36,667 nt of DNA from a virus: positions 1 to 36,667 of the IMG/VR virus record IMGVR_UViG_3300036830_000285, one strand, 5' to 3'. Position 1 is the stretch's first letter. Each line of letters begins with the position of its first letter. Positions 1 to 7,433 of this stretch are shown in pieces. A program made the translations under genes and the position numbers. Below the pieces are notes generated by a model, which saw only the letters and a list, made by a program, of their open reading frames with translations, did no database searches and was not told where the DNA came from.

Positions 1-70
1 GCCTAAAATAGCCCCGGCGGGATTTTCGCACCGAAGTCGATCAATTTCAGGCCGTGCAGAAAGGACACAA

Positions 71-322
71 ATGCCAACTGTAGTAACGGCTGTGACAGAA
101 TTGGGGCCTGGTCCTCTCCTGATCCAGAACCATTCGGGTGATCCGATCTATGTTCTGGACGATCCAGACGTCAGCTTCTCCAACGGCGTCCGGATCGACA
201 CGGGAAGAGCTGTCGCAGTGGGTGGAGGAGCCACTTACTACGCTACTTCAGACGGATCGAGTGATGTTCGTCTTCTCAGCCGTGGAACGGGCATCTTCGA
301 CGCGGACATAGTCGCACCCTAG
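71..322 (+). CDS. small beta-rich phage protein, putative structural
   Basis: This 83-residue protein starts at an ATG preceded by AAAGGA. It is Gly/Asp/Ser-rich with alternating hydrophobic residues. It has no membrane segment and looks like a compact all-beta fold. The middle (DDPDVSFSNGVRIDTG) and end (DVRLLSRGTGIFD) resemble small proteins seen in many actinophage virion modules, but I do not know a tested function. Its place at the left edge of the virion region and the styling suggest a decoration or minor virion protein; that is inference. A TAA at bases 4-6 may be the stop of an upstream gene outside the window. Confidence 0.6.
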   Translation: MPTVVTAVTELGPGPLLIQNHSGDPIYVLDDPDVSFSNGVRIDTGRAVAVGGGATYYATSDGSSDVRLLSRGTGIFDADIVAP

Positions 323-342
323 CTGTTCTGAGGGTGCCTCAG
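314..342 (+). terminator. two mutually exclusive hairpins at the end of the first gene
   Basis: GCACCCT (314-320) pairs perfectly with AGGGTGC (331-337). CTGAGG (328-333) pairs perfectly with CCTCAG (337-342) around a three-base loop. The two stems share bases 331-333 and 337, so they cannot form together. No T-run follows, so a classical intrinsic terminator is unlikely. The region could be a 3' end stabiliser or a switch. Confidence 0.35.
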
Positions 343-344
343 CT

Positions 345-450
345 GGAGACGCCGGATTTCTCCTGAAGTCAGGTCTACTCCCCCGGGACCGGCTTCACCT
401 TCTTCCTCTCTGGAAGGCACAGGAAAGTTCCGGCGTCTCCTCCTGAAGTC
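345..450 (+). repeat. structured intergenic element bounded by a 12-bp perfect inverted repeat
   Basis: GGAGACGCCGGA (345-356) is the exact reverse complement of TCCGGCGTCTCC (429-440), enclosing 72 bases. Inside, GGTC/GACC can pair around a C/G-rich centre near 372-390 and CTTCC/GGAAG can pair near 403-417. TCCTGAAGTC is present twice as a direct repeat (361-370 and 441-450), exactly 80 bases apart. This is the main sequence in the 170-base gap before the gene at 493. I see no ORF in it. It could be a structured RNA, a protein-binding or packaging site, or a terminator-like structure. Confidence 0.5.
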
Positions 451-492
451 CTCGTCAGTCAGCTAATAGTCTCTGTAAGTGGAGGTGAACGC

Positions 493-822
493 ATGGCTTC
501 TCATCGTCAAGGAAACAAGCCTGAGCGTCCACCGGCCACCACCCCAGAAGCCCGTGAGAATCAGCTCATTGCGGCTGCAGTTGACCTTGCGGAGCGGCAA
601 ATCAGGGAAGGAAAGGCTTCTTCCCAGGTAATCACTCATTATCTCAAACTCGGCACAACAAGAGAGAAACTGGAGCAAGAGAGGCTGAAAGGCGAGAATG
701 AGCTTCTCAAGGCAAAAGTCGAATCTCTGGCATCAGCAGCTCGTGTTGAAGAGCTATATGCCAACGCACTGAAGGCTATGAGATCGTATGCAGGCCAGCA
801 AGAGCCTGATGATGCCGAATGA
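493..822 (+). CDS. coiled-coil protein, possible small terminase-like or DNA-binding protein
   Basis: This 109-residue protein has ATG after a good GGAGG. Residues 1-20 are polar and disordered. Residues 22-60 form amphipathic helices (AAAVDLAERQIREG, VITHYLKLGTTREKLEQERL). Residues 60-95 are a heptad-like coiled coil. The helix-turn-coiled-coil plan matches a conserved actinophage protein that sits next to an HNH protein and is sometimes called small terminase or DNA-binding. Here the terminase large subunit is over 6 kb away, so the assignment stays open. It overlaps the next gene by four bases (ATGA), so the two are probably co-translated. Confidence 0.6.
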   Translation: MASHRQGNKPERPPATTPEARENQLIAAAVDLAERQIREGKASSQVITHYLKLGTTREKLEQERLKGENELLKAKVESLASAARVEELYANALKAMRSYAGQQEPDDAE

Positions 823-1226
823 TCAGAACCTACAGTGAGCTCTCTGAGATCAAAGGCTTTGAAGAACGCTACGAGTATCTTCGTGTGCACTCGACAGTCG
901 GCATCGCAACCTTTGGTTTCGAGCGGTGGCTTAATCAGACGTTCTATTCTTCTGCGCAATGGAAGCTAGTTCGCTACGAAGTCATTGCAAGGGATCTTGG
1001 TTGTGATCTTGGTGTTGAGGGACGTGAGATCTGGAACAAGATCATCATCCATCACATGAACCCGATTAAGGTTCTTGACGTTACAAGAGCAGACCCCGCA
1101 ATTCTTGACTCTGAGTATCTCATCTCAACTTCACTGAGAACTCACAACGCTATTCATTACGGGGACGCAAGTCTTCTTGAGAGGCCGTTCATTCAGAGGC
1201 GGCCGGGAGACACAACCTTCTGGTAG
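819..1226 (+). CDS. HNH-endonuclease-like protein
   Basis: This 135-residue protein starts inside the stop of the previous gene. The core has a HHMNP motif (around residues 86-90) after a short strand (EIWNKIII), then a helix and THNAIHYGD (around 112-120). That arrangement resembles the beta-beta-alpha metal finger of HNH nucleases in actinophages. The upstream CDLGVEG segment also fits this phage family. No classical CxxC zinc pairs are seen. Likely role: a nuclease for DNA packaging or replication, or a stand-alone homing-type enzyme. Pairing with the coiled-coil gene supports a shared role. Family recognition is fairly good; activity is inferred. Confidence 0.65.
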   Translation: MIRTYSELSEIKGFEERYEYLRVHSTVGIATFGFERWLNQTFYSSAQWKLVRYEVIARDLGCDLGVEGREIWNKIIIHHMNPIKVLDVTRADPAILDSEYLISTSLRTHNAIHYGDASLLERPFIQRRPGDTTFW

Positions 1227-1237
1227 GAGAGGACACA

Positions 1238-2083
1238 ATGACAGATCGTATCATGGGCGACTCGACCACCATGTCTGACATCCCGAAGACTGTGCAGATC
1301 GTCGGCGTTTATGTCGACGGCCACTTCGGTGTCGTGACTCAGGCTGCGCTCGAAGCCGCATTCCCCAAGGCCAGGTACGGCCATTGCATCATCGATGTCA
1401 ACGGTTCGCGCCCGGACGCCGACGCCCGAGACTGGGAGACTGGTGACAAGACCGGTGATCTGGAGCAGTGGGTCATCCAGCACAACAAGCACACAGGCAA
1501 GAAGGACGCGGTTATCTACTGCAACCGTTCCACGATTCCCGAGGTTCGCCGTCTGACCAAGAGCCAGGTCCTGAACAAGGACTACTTCCTGTGGATCGCC
1601 ACCCTCGACGGCACTCCTTACACTGGTTTTGGTGTTATGGGATGCCAGCGTGACGGAGAGCGGCAGACCGGCGGCCACTGGGACCGGAGCATCATCTACG
1701 ATGACAGGTTCTGGAAGGCTTCTGCGCCTCCCGCGCCTGTGCCCGTGCCCGACCCTGCAAGGCCGAACTGCACCGCATTCCAGAAGGCAGTCCGTGCGAC
1801 TCAGGACAATCTGTGGGGTCATCAGACCAGCAACCATGGTCTGGCTGTTGCCGCCGCGGGTGCATCCCGTTTTCCGTTCGGGGTGAAGTACACTCAGCAG
1901 TGTGTCGGGACAGTCGACGATGGTGACTGGGGACCGAAGTCCAGGGCAGCTCTGGTGTCGACGGTCATGAACTGTCAGCACGCTCTCAAGAGCATGGGCT
2001 TCGATCCCAAGGGAGCAGACGGCAGCTGGGGCGTCAACACGGAGAAGGCTTTCCTCGCTGCCCAGAAGGCTTGCCACATCTAA
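1238..2083 (+). CDS. endolysin: glycoside hydrolase-like domain plus peptidoglycan-binding domain
   Basis: This 281-residue protein uses the ATG at 1238 after GGAGAGG; ATGs at 1253 and 1271 are alternatives. Residues about 18-165 look like the glycoside-hydrolase-like TIM-barrel domain of actinophage endolysins: a YVDG strand, a DxNGSRPDADARDWETGD acidic stretch, YCNRSTIPEV, and a terminal GGHWDRSIIYDDRFW. A Pro-rich linker (APPAPVPVPDP) follows. The C-terminal 100 residues resemble a peptidoglycan_binding_1 fold with two DG(D/S)WGxxxxxAL/AF motifs. There is no signal peptide, so export should depend on the holin. Codon third positions look GC-richer than those of its neighbours, as in highly expressed genes here. 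Holin genes lie 25 kb away. Confidence 0.8.
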   Translation: MTDRIMGDSTTMSDIPKTVQIVGVYVDGHFGVVTQAALEAAFPKARYGHCIIDVNGSRPDADARDWETGDKTGDLEQWVIQHNKHTGKKDAVIYCNRSTIPEVRRLTKSQVLNKDYFLWIATLDGTPYTGFGVMGCQRDGERQTGGHWDRSIIYDDRFWKASAPPAPVPVPDPARPNCTAFQKAVRATQDNLWGHQTSNHGLAVAAAGASRFPFGVKYTQQCVGTVDDGDWGPKSRAALVSTVMNCQHALKSMGFDPKGADGSWGVNTEKAFLAAQKACHI

Positions 2084-2101
2084 CCAAGCTGGAGAGACCC
2101 G

Positions 2102-2815
2102 ATGACGACCAATCCAGAAAGCATTCTGGACACAGTTAAGAAGACTCTCGGCTTCGATGCCGAGTATACGGCGTTTGATCTCGACATCGTCGTGTTCATC
2201 AACGCTGCGTTCGGGTCTCTCCAGCAGTTCGGTGTGGGCTCGGACACCGGTTTCATCATCCAGGACAACACAACTCTATGGTCTCAGTACGTGGCAGATC
2301 TGGGTTACCTGGGAATGGTGAAGCAGTACGTATTCCAGTCAGTCAAGATGGCTTTCGATCCGCCGGCCACCTCTTTCGCGATCGAGGCAATCACGCAGCA
2401 GCTTCTGCAACTTGGCTGGCGTATCAACATCGCCGTTGAAGCGCTTAACCCGCCGACTGATCCTTTCGCGACCGACACGCCAGTTGTCTTCGAACCTTCG
2501 AAGATCACATACTTCGCGGTCAAGGTTGTGCAGTTGTCGTTCGCTTCTGTGATTACTCCAGACGCATCTCTGGGTAACACGTTCTATCTCACACTGACTG
2601 GGGACTGCACGCTCAATGCTCCTGTCAATGGTGTGGATGGTGAGCACATCAACCTGGAGCTGAAGTCTAACGGCCACACAGTTACGTGGGGTGCCGGCTG
2701 GAACTGGGGAAGTGCTGGAGAGCCGGATCTGTCTCCAGCATCCACTGACATCATCAGTTCTATCTACAGCGAGTCCGACGCTGAATGGTTCTCGGGTTTC
2801 ACTGCTGGATTCTGA
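2102..2815 (+). CDS. gp6-like head-tail connector with added C-terminal beta domain
   Basis: This 237-residue protein has ATG after GGAGAG. Residues 1-115 (ESILDTVKKTLGFDAEYTAF, then INAAFGSLQQFGVG, then a YVFQSVKMAFDPP helix) match the helical phage gp6-like head-tail connector pattern, which forms a ring below the portal. Residues about 145-237 are quite different. They read as a beta domain (TLTGDCTLNAPVNGVDGEHI, VTWGAGWNWGSAGEPDLS, ending SGFTAGF) typical of the C-termini of phage fibres and surface proteins. The fusion suggests a neck protein with an exposed decoration. It is separated from the other connector genes by more than 10 kb. Confidence 0.7.
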   Translation: MTTNPESILDTVKKTLGFDAEYTAFDLDIVVFINAAFGSLQQFGVGSDTGFIIQDNTTLWSQYVADLGYLGMVKQYVFQSVKMAFDPPATSFAIEAITQQLLQLGWRINIAVEALNPPTDPFATDTPVVFEPSKITYFAVKVVQLSFASVITPDASLGNTFYLTLTGDCTLNAPVNGVDGEHINLELKSNGHTVTWGAGWNWGSAGEPDLSPASTDIISSIYSESDAEWFSGFTAGF

Positions 2816-2842
2816 CCATCTACATGACAAGGAAAGAACAAC

Positions 2843-3271
2843 ATGACCAATACGCCGTTCTTCTCCGATGAAGCAGTGAAGGCTGCGGTTGACGCCGTCG
2901 CCGCACTGTGTAACAGCGGAACTCTCAAGATCTACACTGGCTCGCAGCCCACAGATGCCAATACCGCGGTCGGTGCGCAGACTCTGCTCGCGACGCTGAC
3001 TCTCGCCTCGACTGCCTTCGGTGCATCTTCGGCTTCGGGTTCGGCTGGGTCCAAGGTGGTCACCGCAACTGCGGGAACGATCACTGGAGATTCTTCCGCG
3101 GACGCAACTGGCACCGCAGCTTGGTTCCGTGTTCTGAAGTCCAACGGAACCTCGATCGTCTTCGATGGTTCGGTCGGCACCAGCGGCGCGGATCTCAACC
3201 TGGTCACCACGTCGCTCGTCGCCGGCGAGGATGTCGAGATCAGCTCGTTCACCATTACTCAGCTAGAGTAG
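2843..3271 (+). CDS. small Ala/Thr/Ser-rich virion protein
   Basis: This 142-residue protein has ATG after AAGGAAAG. After a short helix (EAVKAAVDAVAALCNSG) it becomes an all-beta, Ala/Ser/Thr/Gly-rich chain. A LKIYTGSQPTDANT segment resembles phage proteins annotated as virion or tail structural. GGAGG for the next gene follows directly. I infer a small fibre-associated or decoration protein. No catalytic motif is visible. Confidence 0.6.
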   Translation: MTNTPFFSDEAVKAAVDAVAALCNSGTLKIYTGSQPTDANTAVGAQTLLATLTLASTAFGASSASGSAGSKVVTATAGTITGDSSADATGTAAWFRVLKSNGTSIVFDGSVGTSGADLNLVTTSLVAGEDVEISSFTITQLE

Positions 3272-3298
3272 CCTGCCTGAAAGGGAGGTGGCAAGTTC

Positions 3299-6200
3299 AT
3301 GACGTTCCCCACCATCCCTACTGGCGGACGAGTTCTTACTAATGTTCAGGCTAATACAACGGCGACCCGTACTTTCCCGAACCTTTCTGGTCTGACCAAA
3401 AGTTCTGGTGATTTGCTGATCGCAATTTGTATTGTTTACCAGTCTAGTGCTTCAGGCGGAGCTGTATTTTCTGGCTGGAGTGCTGGCTGGACTGAGTTCG
3501 GTGATCTGGGCGGAACTACGTCCAACATGTCAATTGGCATGGCGTACAAATGGTCGACAGGATCTGAGACGGGCACGATCGCTGTTACACAGGCTGCGAC
3601 TATAACAGGTGCAGCTACGATGATGCTTTTGTCGATCCCAGGAGCACACGCGACTACTCCACCAGAGCACACTGCAATTGCTAATGATACGTCTTCAGCA
3701 GCAAACCCTGCAGCATTGGTGCCTTCTTGGGGCGTAGACGATACATTGTGGATAGCAGTTGGCGGAAGTGGCCGTACTTCTACTTCAGGTACATTTACTG
3801 GTCTTACTGCTGCACCAACGAATTACTCAAACCTTGCTTCTACTGGAAGTAGTGGCGGAGGTATAGTAGGCGACACGTGGGGTGCTGCTGCGTTCCGGCA
3901 AAACAATACTGCATCAGAAGACGTTGCCACGTTTACTTGCGATACGATCAACGCAAGAAACTCTGCAGTGGTCATAGCGGTCAGGCCAGTTCAGAAGAGT
4001 GAGTTTAAGAATAGCTGTACTGGAACTAACGCAGCTACTGTAACGACTGCCAATACAGGCGGGCCAGACCAGTTTGCCGAAGCGAATGTTTCAGGAGCGG
4101 GTTCTTCTCTTGCTTTCTCGAACAGTCATGCGTTCAACGGGAAAGCTACGAGCATACATGCGGTAGGTGGTGCGAGCGTTGCTTACTGCGCCTGGCATGT
4201 AGCACCAACAGACGGATATTCTGATGCTTACATCTACATGGCGTCACCGCCAACAGCCCTTGCAAGGATTATGGCGTGGGATGACAATAGCACGTTTACC
4301 ATGTGCTGTGGTGCGTATGTGGACACGTCGGGTCATATAGTGGTCCTGGATTCCACGTTCACAGGTCTTGCCACGTCGACAACGGTTATTACAGGTGCAG
4401 ACGTAAGACTTGAGTTTGACTTCGTGGGTAATGCTACCACTGGAAGTTTCTCACTCAAAATCTACACGAACCCTGAATCTGGTACACCAGCAGAAACTCT
4501 CAGCGGAACCAATGTCAATACTCATGGTGCTGCGGATCAGTTCTGGATTGGTGCTTCGGACTTTGGTTCTACAGGCAGTGATCTGTACTTCGGTGATGTG
4601 GCCGTTAGTGCAATCGGCGCAATTCCTCCTGTTCTTGTTACAGGTACTGGCTCAGTTCGTATGCACAAGATGGGCCTATCTGGAACTGGTCATGAGAAAC
4701 TTGTAGCCACAGGCTCAGTGCGAATGCACAAGATGGGTCTGAGCGGAACAGGTCACGAGAAGCTTGTAGCTACAGGCTCAGTGCGTATGCACAAGATGGG
4801 CCTTGCTGGGTCTGGAACTGTAAGTTCAATGGTTACAGGTACAGGCTCAGTGCGAATGCACAAGATGGGCCTGTCTGGATCGGGTATCGCGTACATTGGT
4901 TCTGGTTCAGTACGCATGCACAAAATGGGTATCGCTATTACAGGCGTTCTTCACGCCCCAGATCTCTGGAACAATTTCTCGGGTTTGACTAATGGTACGA
5001 CGCTTACGACTGGTAATACTGGCGGAGTATCTGGAAGAAAGTTCGACTCAATTACCATTCCATCTGGTGCAACTCTTGCTGCCGACAATACGCATCTTGG
5101 TTTGGATGCTATGGCATTGAAGGTAGCAACGACTACAACTACAGGCGTTGTTACAGCTACGTGGTCATTGGCCGCATCGCTTAGCTATACCAGAACCAAG
5201 ATGTATTTCCGTGCTGACTGTCTCAAGACTGCTGCAGCGACACCAACGCTCAGGCCGTTTGCGTTCAGGAATGCTGCGGGTGTGCACGTCTTCTCACCAC
5301 TAGTCACAGGTAACACAGTTCAGTTTTCTACAGGCTCAGGTTTCGTCGGAAGCGGAAACATATTTACTGGTTCAATAGCCAACAATCAGTATTTCAGGAT
5401 TGAAGGTTACATCGATACTGTCGCAGGAACAGCTCATATGGAACTGTACCTGAATCAGACAGATGCCGTTCCTTCGCAAGTGGCTGATGTTTCCGGTCTT
5501 TCTTTCGGCGACGTTATCGGAAGTATTTCTGTTGGAAATAACAACAGTGCTACAAGCGACGGTCCGTTCTGGATCGATGTAGTAGGTTTCTCTGAGAATG
5601 GACCTCTCAGTCCTGCTTCGGTGCGCATGCACAAGATGGGCTTGTCTGGATCTGGGTATGAGAAGATCACAGGCACCGGTTCAGTGCGAATGCACAAAAT
5701 GGGTATCTCTGCAACTGGTCATGCACCACTGTTCGGTTCAGGTTCCATCGCGATGCACAAGATGGGCTTGTCTGGATCTGGTTTCGAGAAGCTCACAGCA
5801 ACTGGCTCAGTTCGCATGCACAAAATGGGCTTGTCTGGAATCGCTTCAGCGCCATTGTTCGGCTCAGGTTCCATCGCGATGCACAAGATGGGTTTGTCTG
5901 GATCTGGTTTTGAGAAGCTTTCAGGCACAGGTTCAGTGCGCATGCACAAGATGGGCCTGTCTGGTATCGCCACAGCTCCTTTGTACGGCACTGGTTCCGT
6001 TTCCATGCACAAGATGGGCCTTTCTGGAACAAGTGAAGTAACTGTTCCTGGTACAGGTTCAGTAGCAATGCACAAGATGGGTCTGTCTGGAACCGGTACA
6101 GCTCCTTTGCTTGGCTCAGGTTCAGTTGCCATGCACAAGATGGGTTTGTCTGGGACGGGACAAGAGATAGTCTCAGGCACAGGCTCAATAGCGATGCACA

Positions 6201-6781
6201 AGATGAGCTTGTCTGGAACTGGTACGGCTCCTCTGCTTGGCACAGGTTCAATAGCCATGCACAAGATGGGCCTGGATGGATTCGGAACTGTCGGTTCGAT
6301 CATTGCAGGTTTCGGTTCTGTTCGAATGAACAAGATGGGCTTGTCTGGAACCGGAACAGCTCCTCTGCTTGGTTCTGGCTCAGTGCGCATGCACAAGATG
6401 GGTCTGTCTGGATCTGGTGTCGCGGAACTCACGGCTACAGGTTCTGTTCGTATGCACAAGATGGGCTTGTCTGGAACTGGACATGAGAAGCTCACAGCCA
6501 CAGGCTCAGTGCGTATGCACAAAATGAGCTTGTCTGGATCTGGCTTTGTTCCTTCTGTTTCTGGATCAGGTTCAGTAGCTCTTCACAAGATGAGTTTGTC
6601 TGGTTCAGGAATTGAGATCATCAGAAGTACTGGCTCAGTTCGCATGCACAAGATGGGCTTGTCTGGATCTGGACATCTGATAGTTTCGGGCACTGGTTCA
6701 GTGTCAATGCACAAGATGCGTCTTCACGGTCAGCAAGGCCGTATGAAGGCCTCGAATCTGTTCATATTTACGCCCGTCTGA
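3299..6781 (+). CDS. large tail fibre or adhesin with 23 MHKM repeats and lectin-like domains
   Basis: This 1160-residue protein starts after GGGAGG. Residues 1-230 form a phage beta-structural domain (GWSAGWTEF, AYKWSTGSETGTI). Residues about 233-440 are a concanavalin-like beta sandwich. Residues about 448-552 hold five repeats with the core GSVRMHKMGLSG. Residues about 555-772 are a second beta sandwich related to the first. Residues about 773-1147 hold 18 more repeats, then a short tail ending FIFTPV. The repeat period is mostly 21 residues (63 bp). The repeats would suit a long beta-rich shaft with a His ladder. No chaperone or peptidase domain is visible. It precedes terminase, away from the main fibre cluster. 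Likely role: host binding or head/tail surface fibre; the exact site on the virion is unknown. Confidence 0.75.
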   Translation: MTFPTIPTGGRVLTNVQANTTATRTFPNLSGLTKSSGDLLIAICIVYQSSASGGAVFSGWSAGWTEFGDLGGTTSNMSIGMAYKWSTGSETGTIAVTQAATITGAATMMLLSIPGAHATTPPEHTAIANDTSSAANPAALVPSWGVDDTLWIAVGGSGRTSTSGTFTGLTAAPTNYSNLASTGSSGGGIVGDTWGAAAFRQNNTASEDVATFTCDTINARNSAVVIAVRPVQKSEFKNSCTGTNAATVTTANTGGPDQFAEANVSGAGSSLAFSNSHAFNGKATSIHAVGGASVAYCAWHVAPTDGYSDAYIYMASPPTALARIMAWDDNSTFTMCCGAYVDTSGHIVVLDSTFTGLATSTTVITGADVRLEFDFVGNATTGSFSLKIYTNPESGTPAETLSGTNVNTHGAADQFWIGASDFGSTGSDLYFGDVAVSAIGAIPPVLVTGTGSVRMHKMGLSGTGHEKLVATGSVRMHKMGLSGTGHEKLVATGSVRMHKMGLAGSGTVSSMVTGTGSVRMHKMGLSGSGIAYIGSGSVRMHKMGIAITGVLHAPDLWNNFSGLTNGTTLTTGNTGGVSGRKFDSITIPSGATLAADNTHLGLDAMALKVATTTTTGVVTATWSLAASLSYTRTKMYFRADCLKTAAATPTLRPFAFRNAAGVHVFSPLVTGNTVQFSTGSGFVGSGNIFTGSIANNQYFRIEGYIDTVAGTAHMELYLNQTDAVPSQVADVSGLSFGDVIGSISVGNNNSATSDGPFWIDVVGFSENGPLSPASVRMHKMGLSGSGYEKITGTGSVRMHKMGISATGHAPLFGSGSIAMHKMGLSGSGFEKLTATGSVRMHKMGLSGIASAPLFGSGSIAMHKMGLSGSGFEKLSGTGSVRMHKMGLSGIATAPLYGTGSVSMHKMGLSGTSEVTVPGTGSVAMHKMGLSGTGTAPLLGSGSVAMHKMGLSGTGQEIVSGTGSIAMHKMSLSGTGTAPLLGTGSIAMHKMGLDGFGTVGSIIAGFGSVRMNKMGLSGTGTAPLLGSGSVRMHKMGLSGSGVAELTATGSVRMHKMGLSGTGHEKLTATGSVRMHKMSLSGSGFVPSVSGSGSVALHKMSLSGSGIEIIRSTGSVRMHKMGLSGSGHLIVSGTGSVSMHKMRLHGQQGRMKASNLFIFTPV
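4643..4945 (+). repeat. first MHKM repeat array (5 units)
   Basis: There are five in-frame units of about 60-69 bases, each encoding a variant of TGSVRMHKMGLSG plus a variable 7-10 residues. Bases encoding MHKM are nearly invariant while the linker varies. The fifth unit (MHKMGIAITG) is the most divergent and runs into the second beta-sandwich domain. Confidence 0.9.
5617..6740 (+). repeat. second MHKM repeat array (18 units)
   Basis: There are eighteen in-frame units, mostly 63 bases. Two linker types dominate: one like GSGxEKLTA and one like GTAPLLG. They alternate in the middle of the array, which suggests amplification of two-unit blocks. One unit has MNKM and another LHKM instead of MHKM. 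The last unit departs (MHKMRLHG) before the C-terminal tail. Confidence 0.9.
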
Positions 6782-6794
6782 AAGGAGGTAACCA

Positions 6795-7418
6795 GTGGCA
6801 AATCCAACGGCCGTTCAGCGCAAAGCATTCGCCGCATCGGGCGTTGCAATGCCTGACGGTTCGTACTACATCAGGAATTCTGGAGAGCTCAGCGATGCGA
6901 TCAGTGCTGTCGGAAGGGCTACTCCTAATGCAGGAGAGTCTGATGTTGCCAGGAGAAACTCTGTCCGCCGGCATATAATCAAGCGAGCAAATGCTCTTGG
7001 CCTTTCGAACATGATTCCTGATACCTGGAACTCAGATGGGTCGCTGAAGCATTCCGATTTCGAAGAACTTCTTGCTCATTTCGGAGTCAAGGGAATGCAC
7101 TGGGGTGTCCGGAGACCAGGAACCGGAACGCCTTCTTCTCATGTTTCTCCTGATGCTGCAAGAGCTCATCAACTCAGATCTGTTGTGAACAGACATGGCG
7201 TTTCTGCTCTGTCTAACCAGGACTTGCAGCATCTCGTAACTCGGCAGAATCTGGAAAGACAGCACGGACAGCTGAACCCTGAAAAGGTCAGTGCTGGCCA
7301 TGCAATCGTGAATGAGCTTCTCAAGGTCGGCGGAAGTGTTGCCAAACAGCAAGCCACGACCTATGCCAACAAGTACGCGGCTGAAGGAATCGATGCTTTG
7401 CTCAAGAAGGCCGGCTAG
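6795..7418 (+). CDS. DUF6582-like head-region protein with HFGVKGMHWG motif
   Basis: This 207-residue protein begins at GTG 6795, seven bases after a perfect AAAGGAGG (6781-6788). Residues 10-80 (AFAASGVAMPDGSYYIRN, then RRHIIKRANALG and MIPDTW) match the DUF6582-type helical domain found beside phage head genes. It continues with HSDFEELLAHFGVKGMHWGVRR, a motif common in phage structural or maturation proteins next to terminase and portal. The C-terminal half is helical and Gln/Ala-rich. The function of this family is not established. Its place just before TerL suggests a head-assembly role. Confidence 0.65.
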   Translation: MANPTAVQRKAFAASGVAMPDGSYYIRNSGELSDAISAVGRATPNAGESDVARRNSVRRHIIKRANALGLSNMIPDTWNSDGSLKHSDFEELLAHFGVKGMHWGVRRPGTGTPSSHVSPDAARAHQLRSVVNRHGVSALSNQDLQHLVTRQNLERQHGQLNPEKVSAGHAIVNELLKVGGSVAKQQATTYANKYAAEGIDALLKKAG

Positions 7419-7433
7419 AAAGGAGGGCTAGCG

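Noticed and set aside
1193-2077. 294-residue minus-strand frame
   Set aside because: It is a mirror of the endolysin gene, caused by the same codon bias; no family features are visible.
5719-6522. 267-residue minus-strand frame with PILCMRTEP repeats
   Set aside because: It is the antisense reading of the MHKM repeats, and its repeats follow those of the true fibre gene.
4643-6740. CRISPR-like array of 63-base units
   Set aside because: The repeats are in-frame coding units with varying third positions, and the linkers are not unique spacers.
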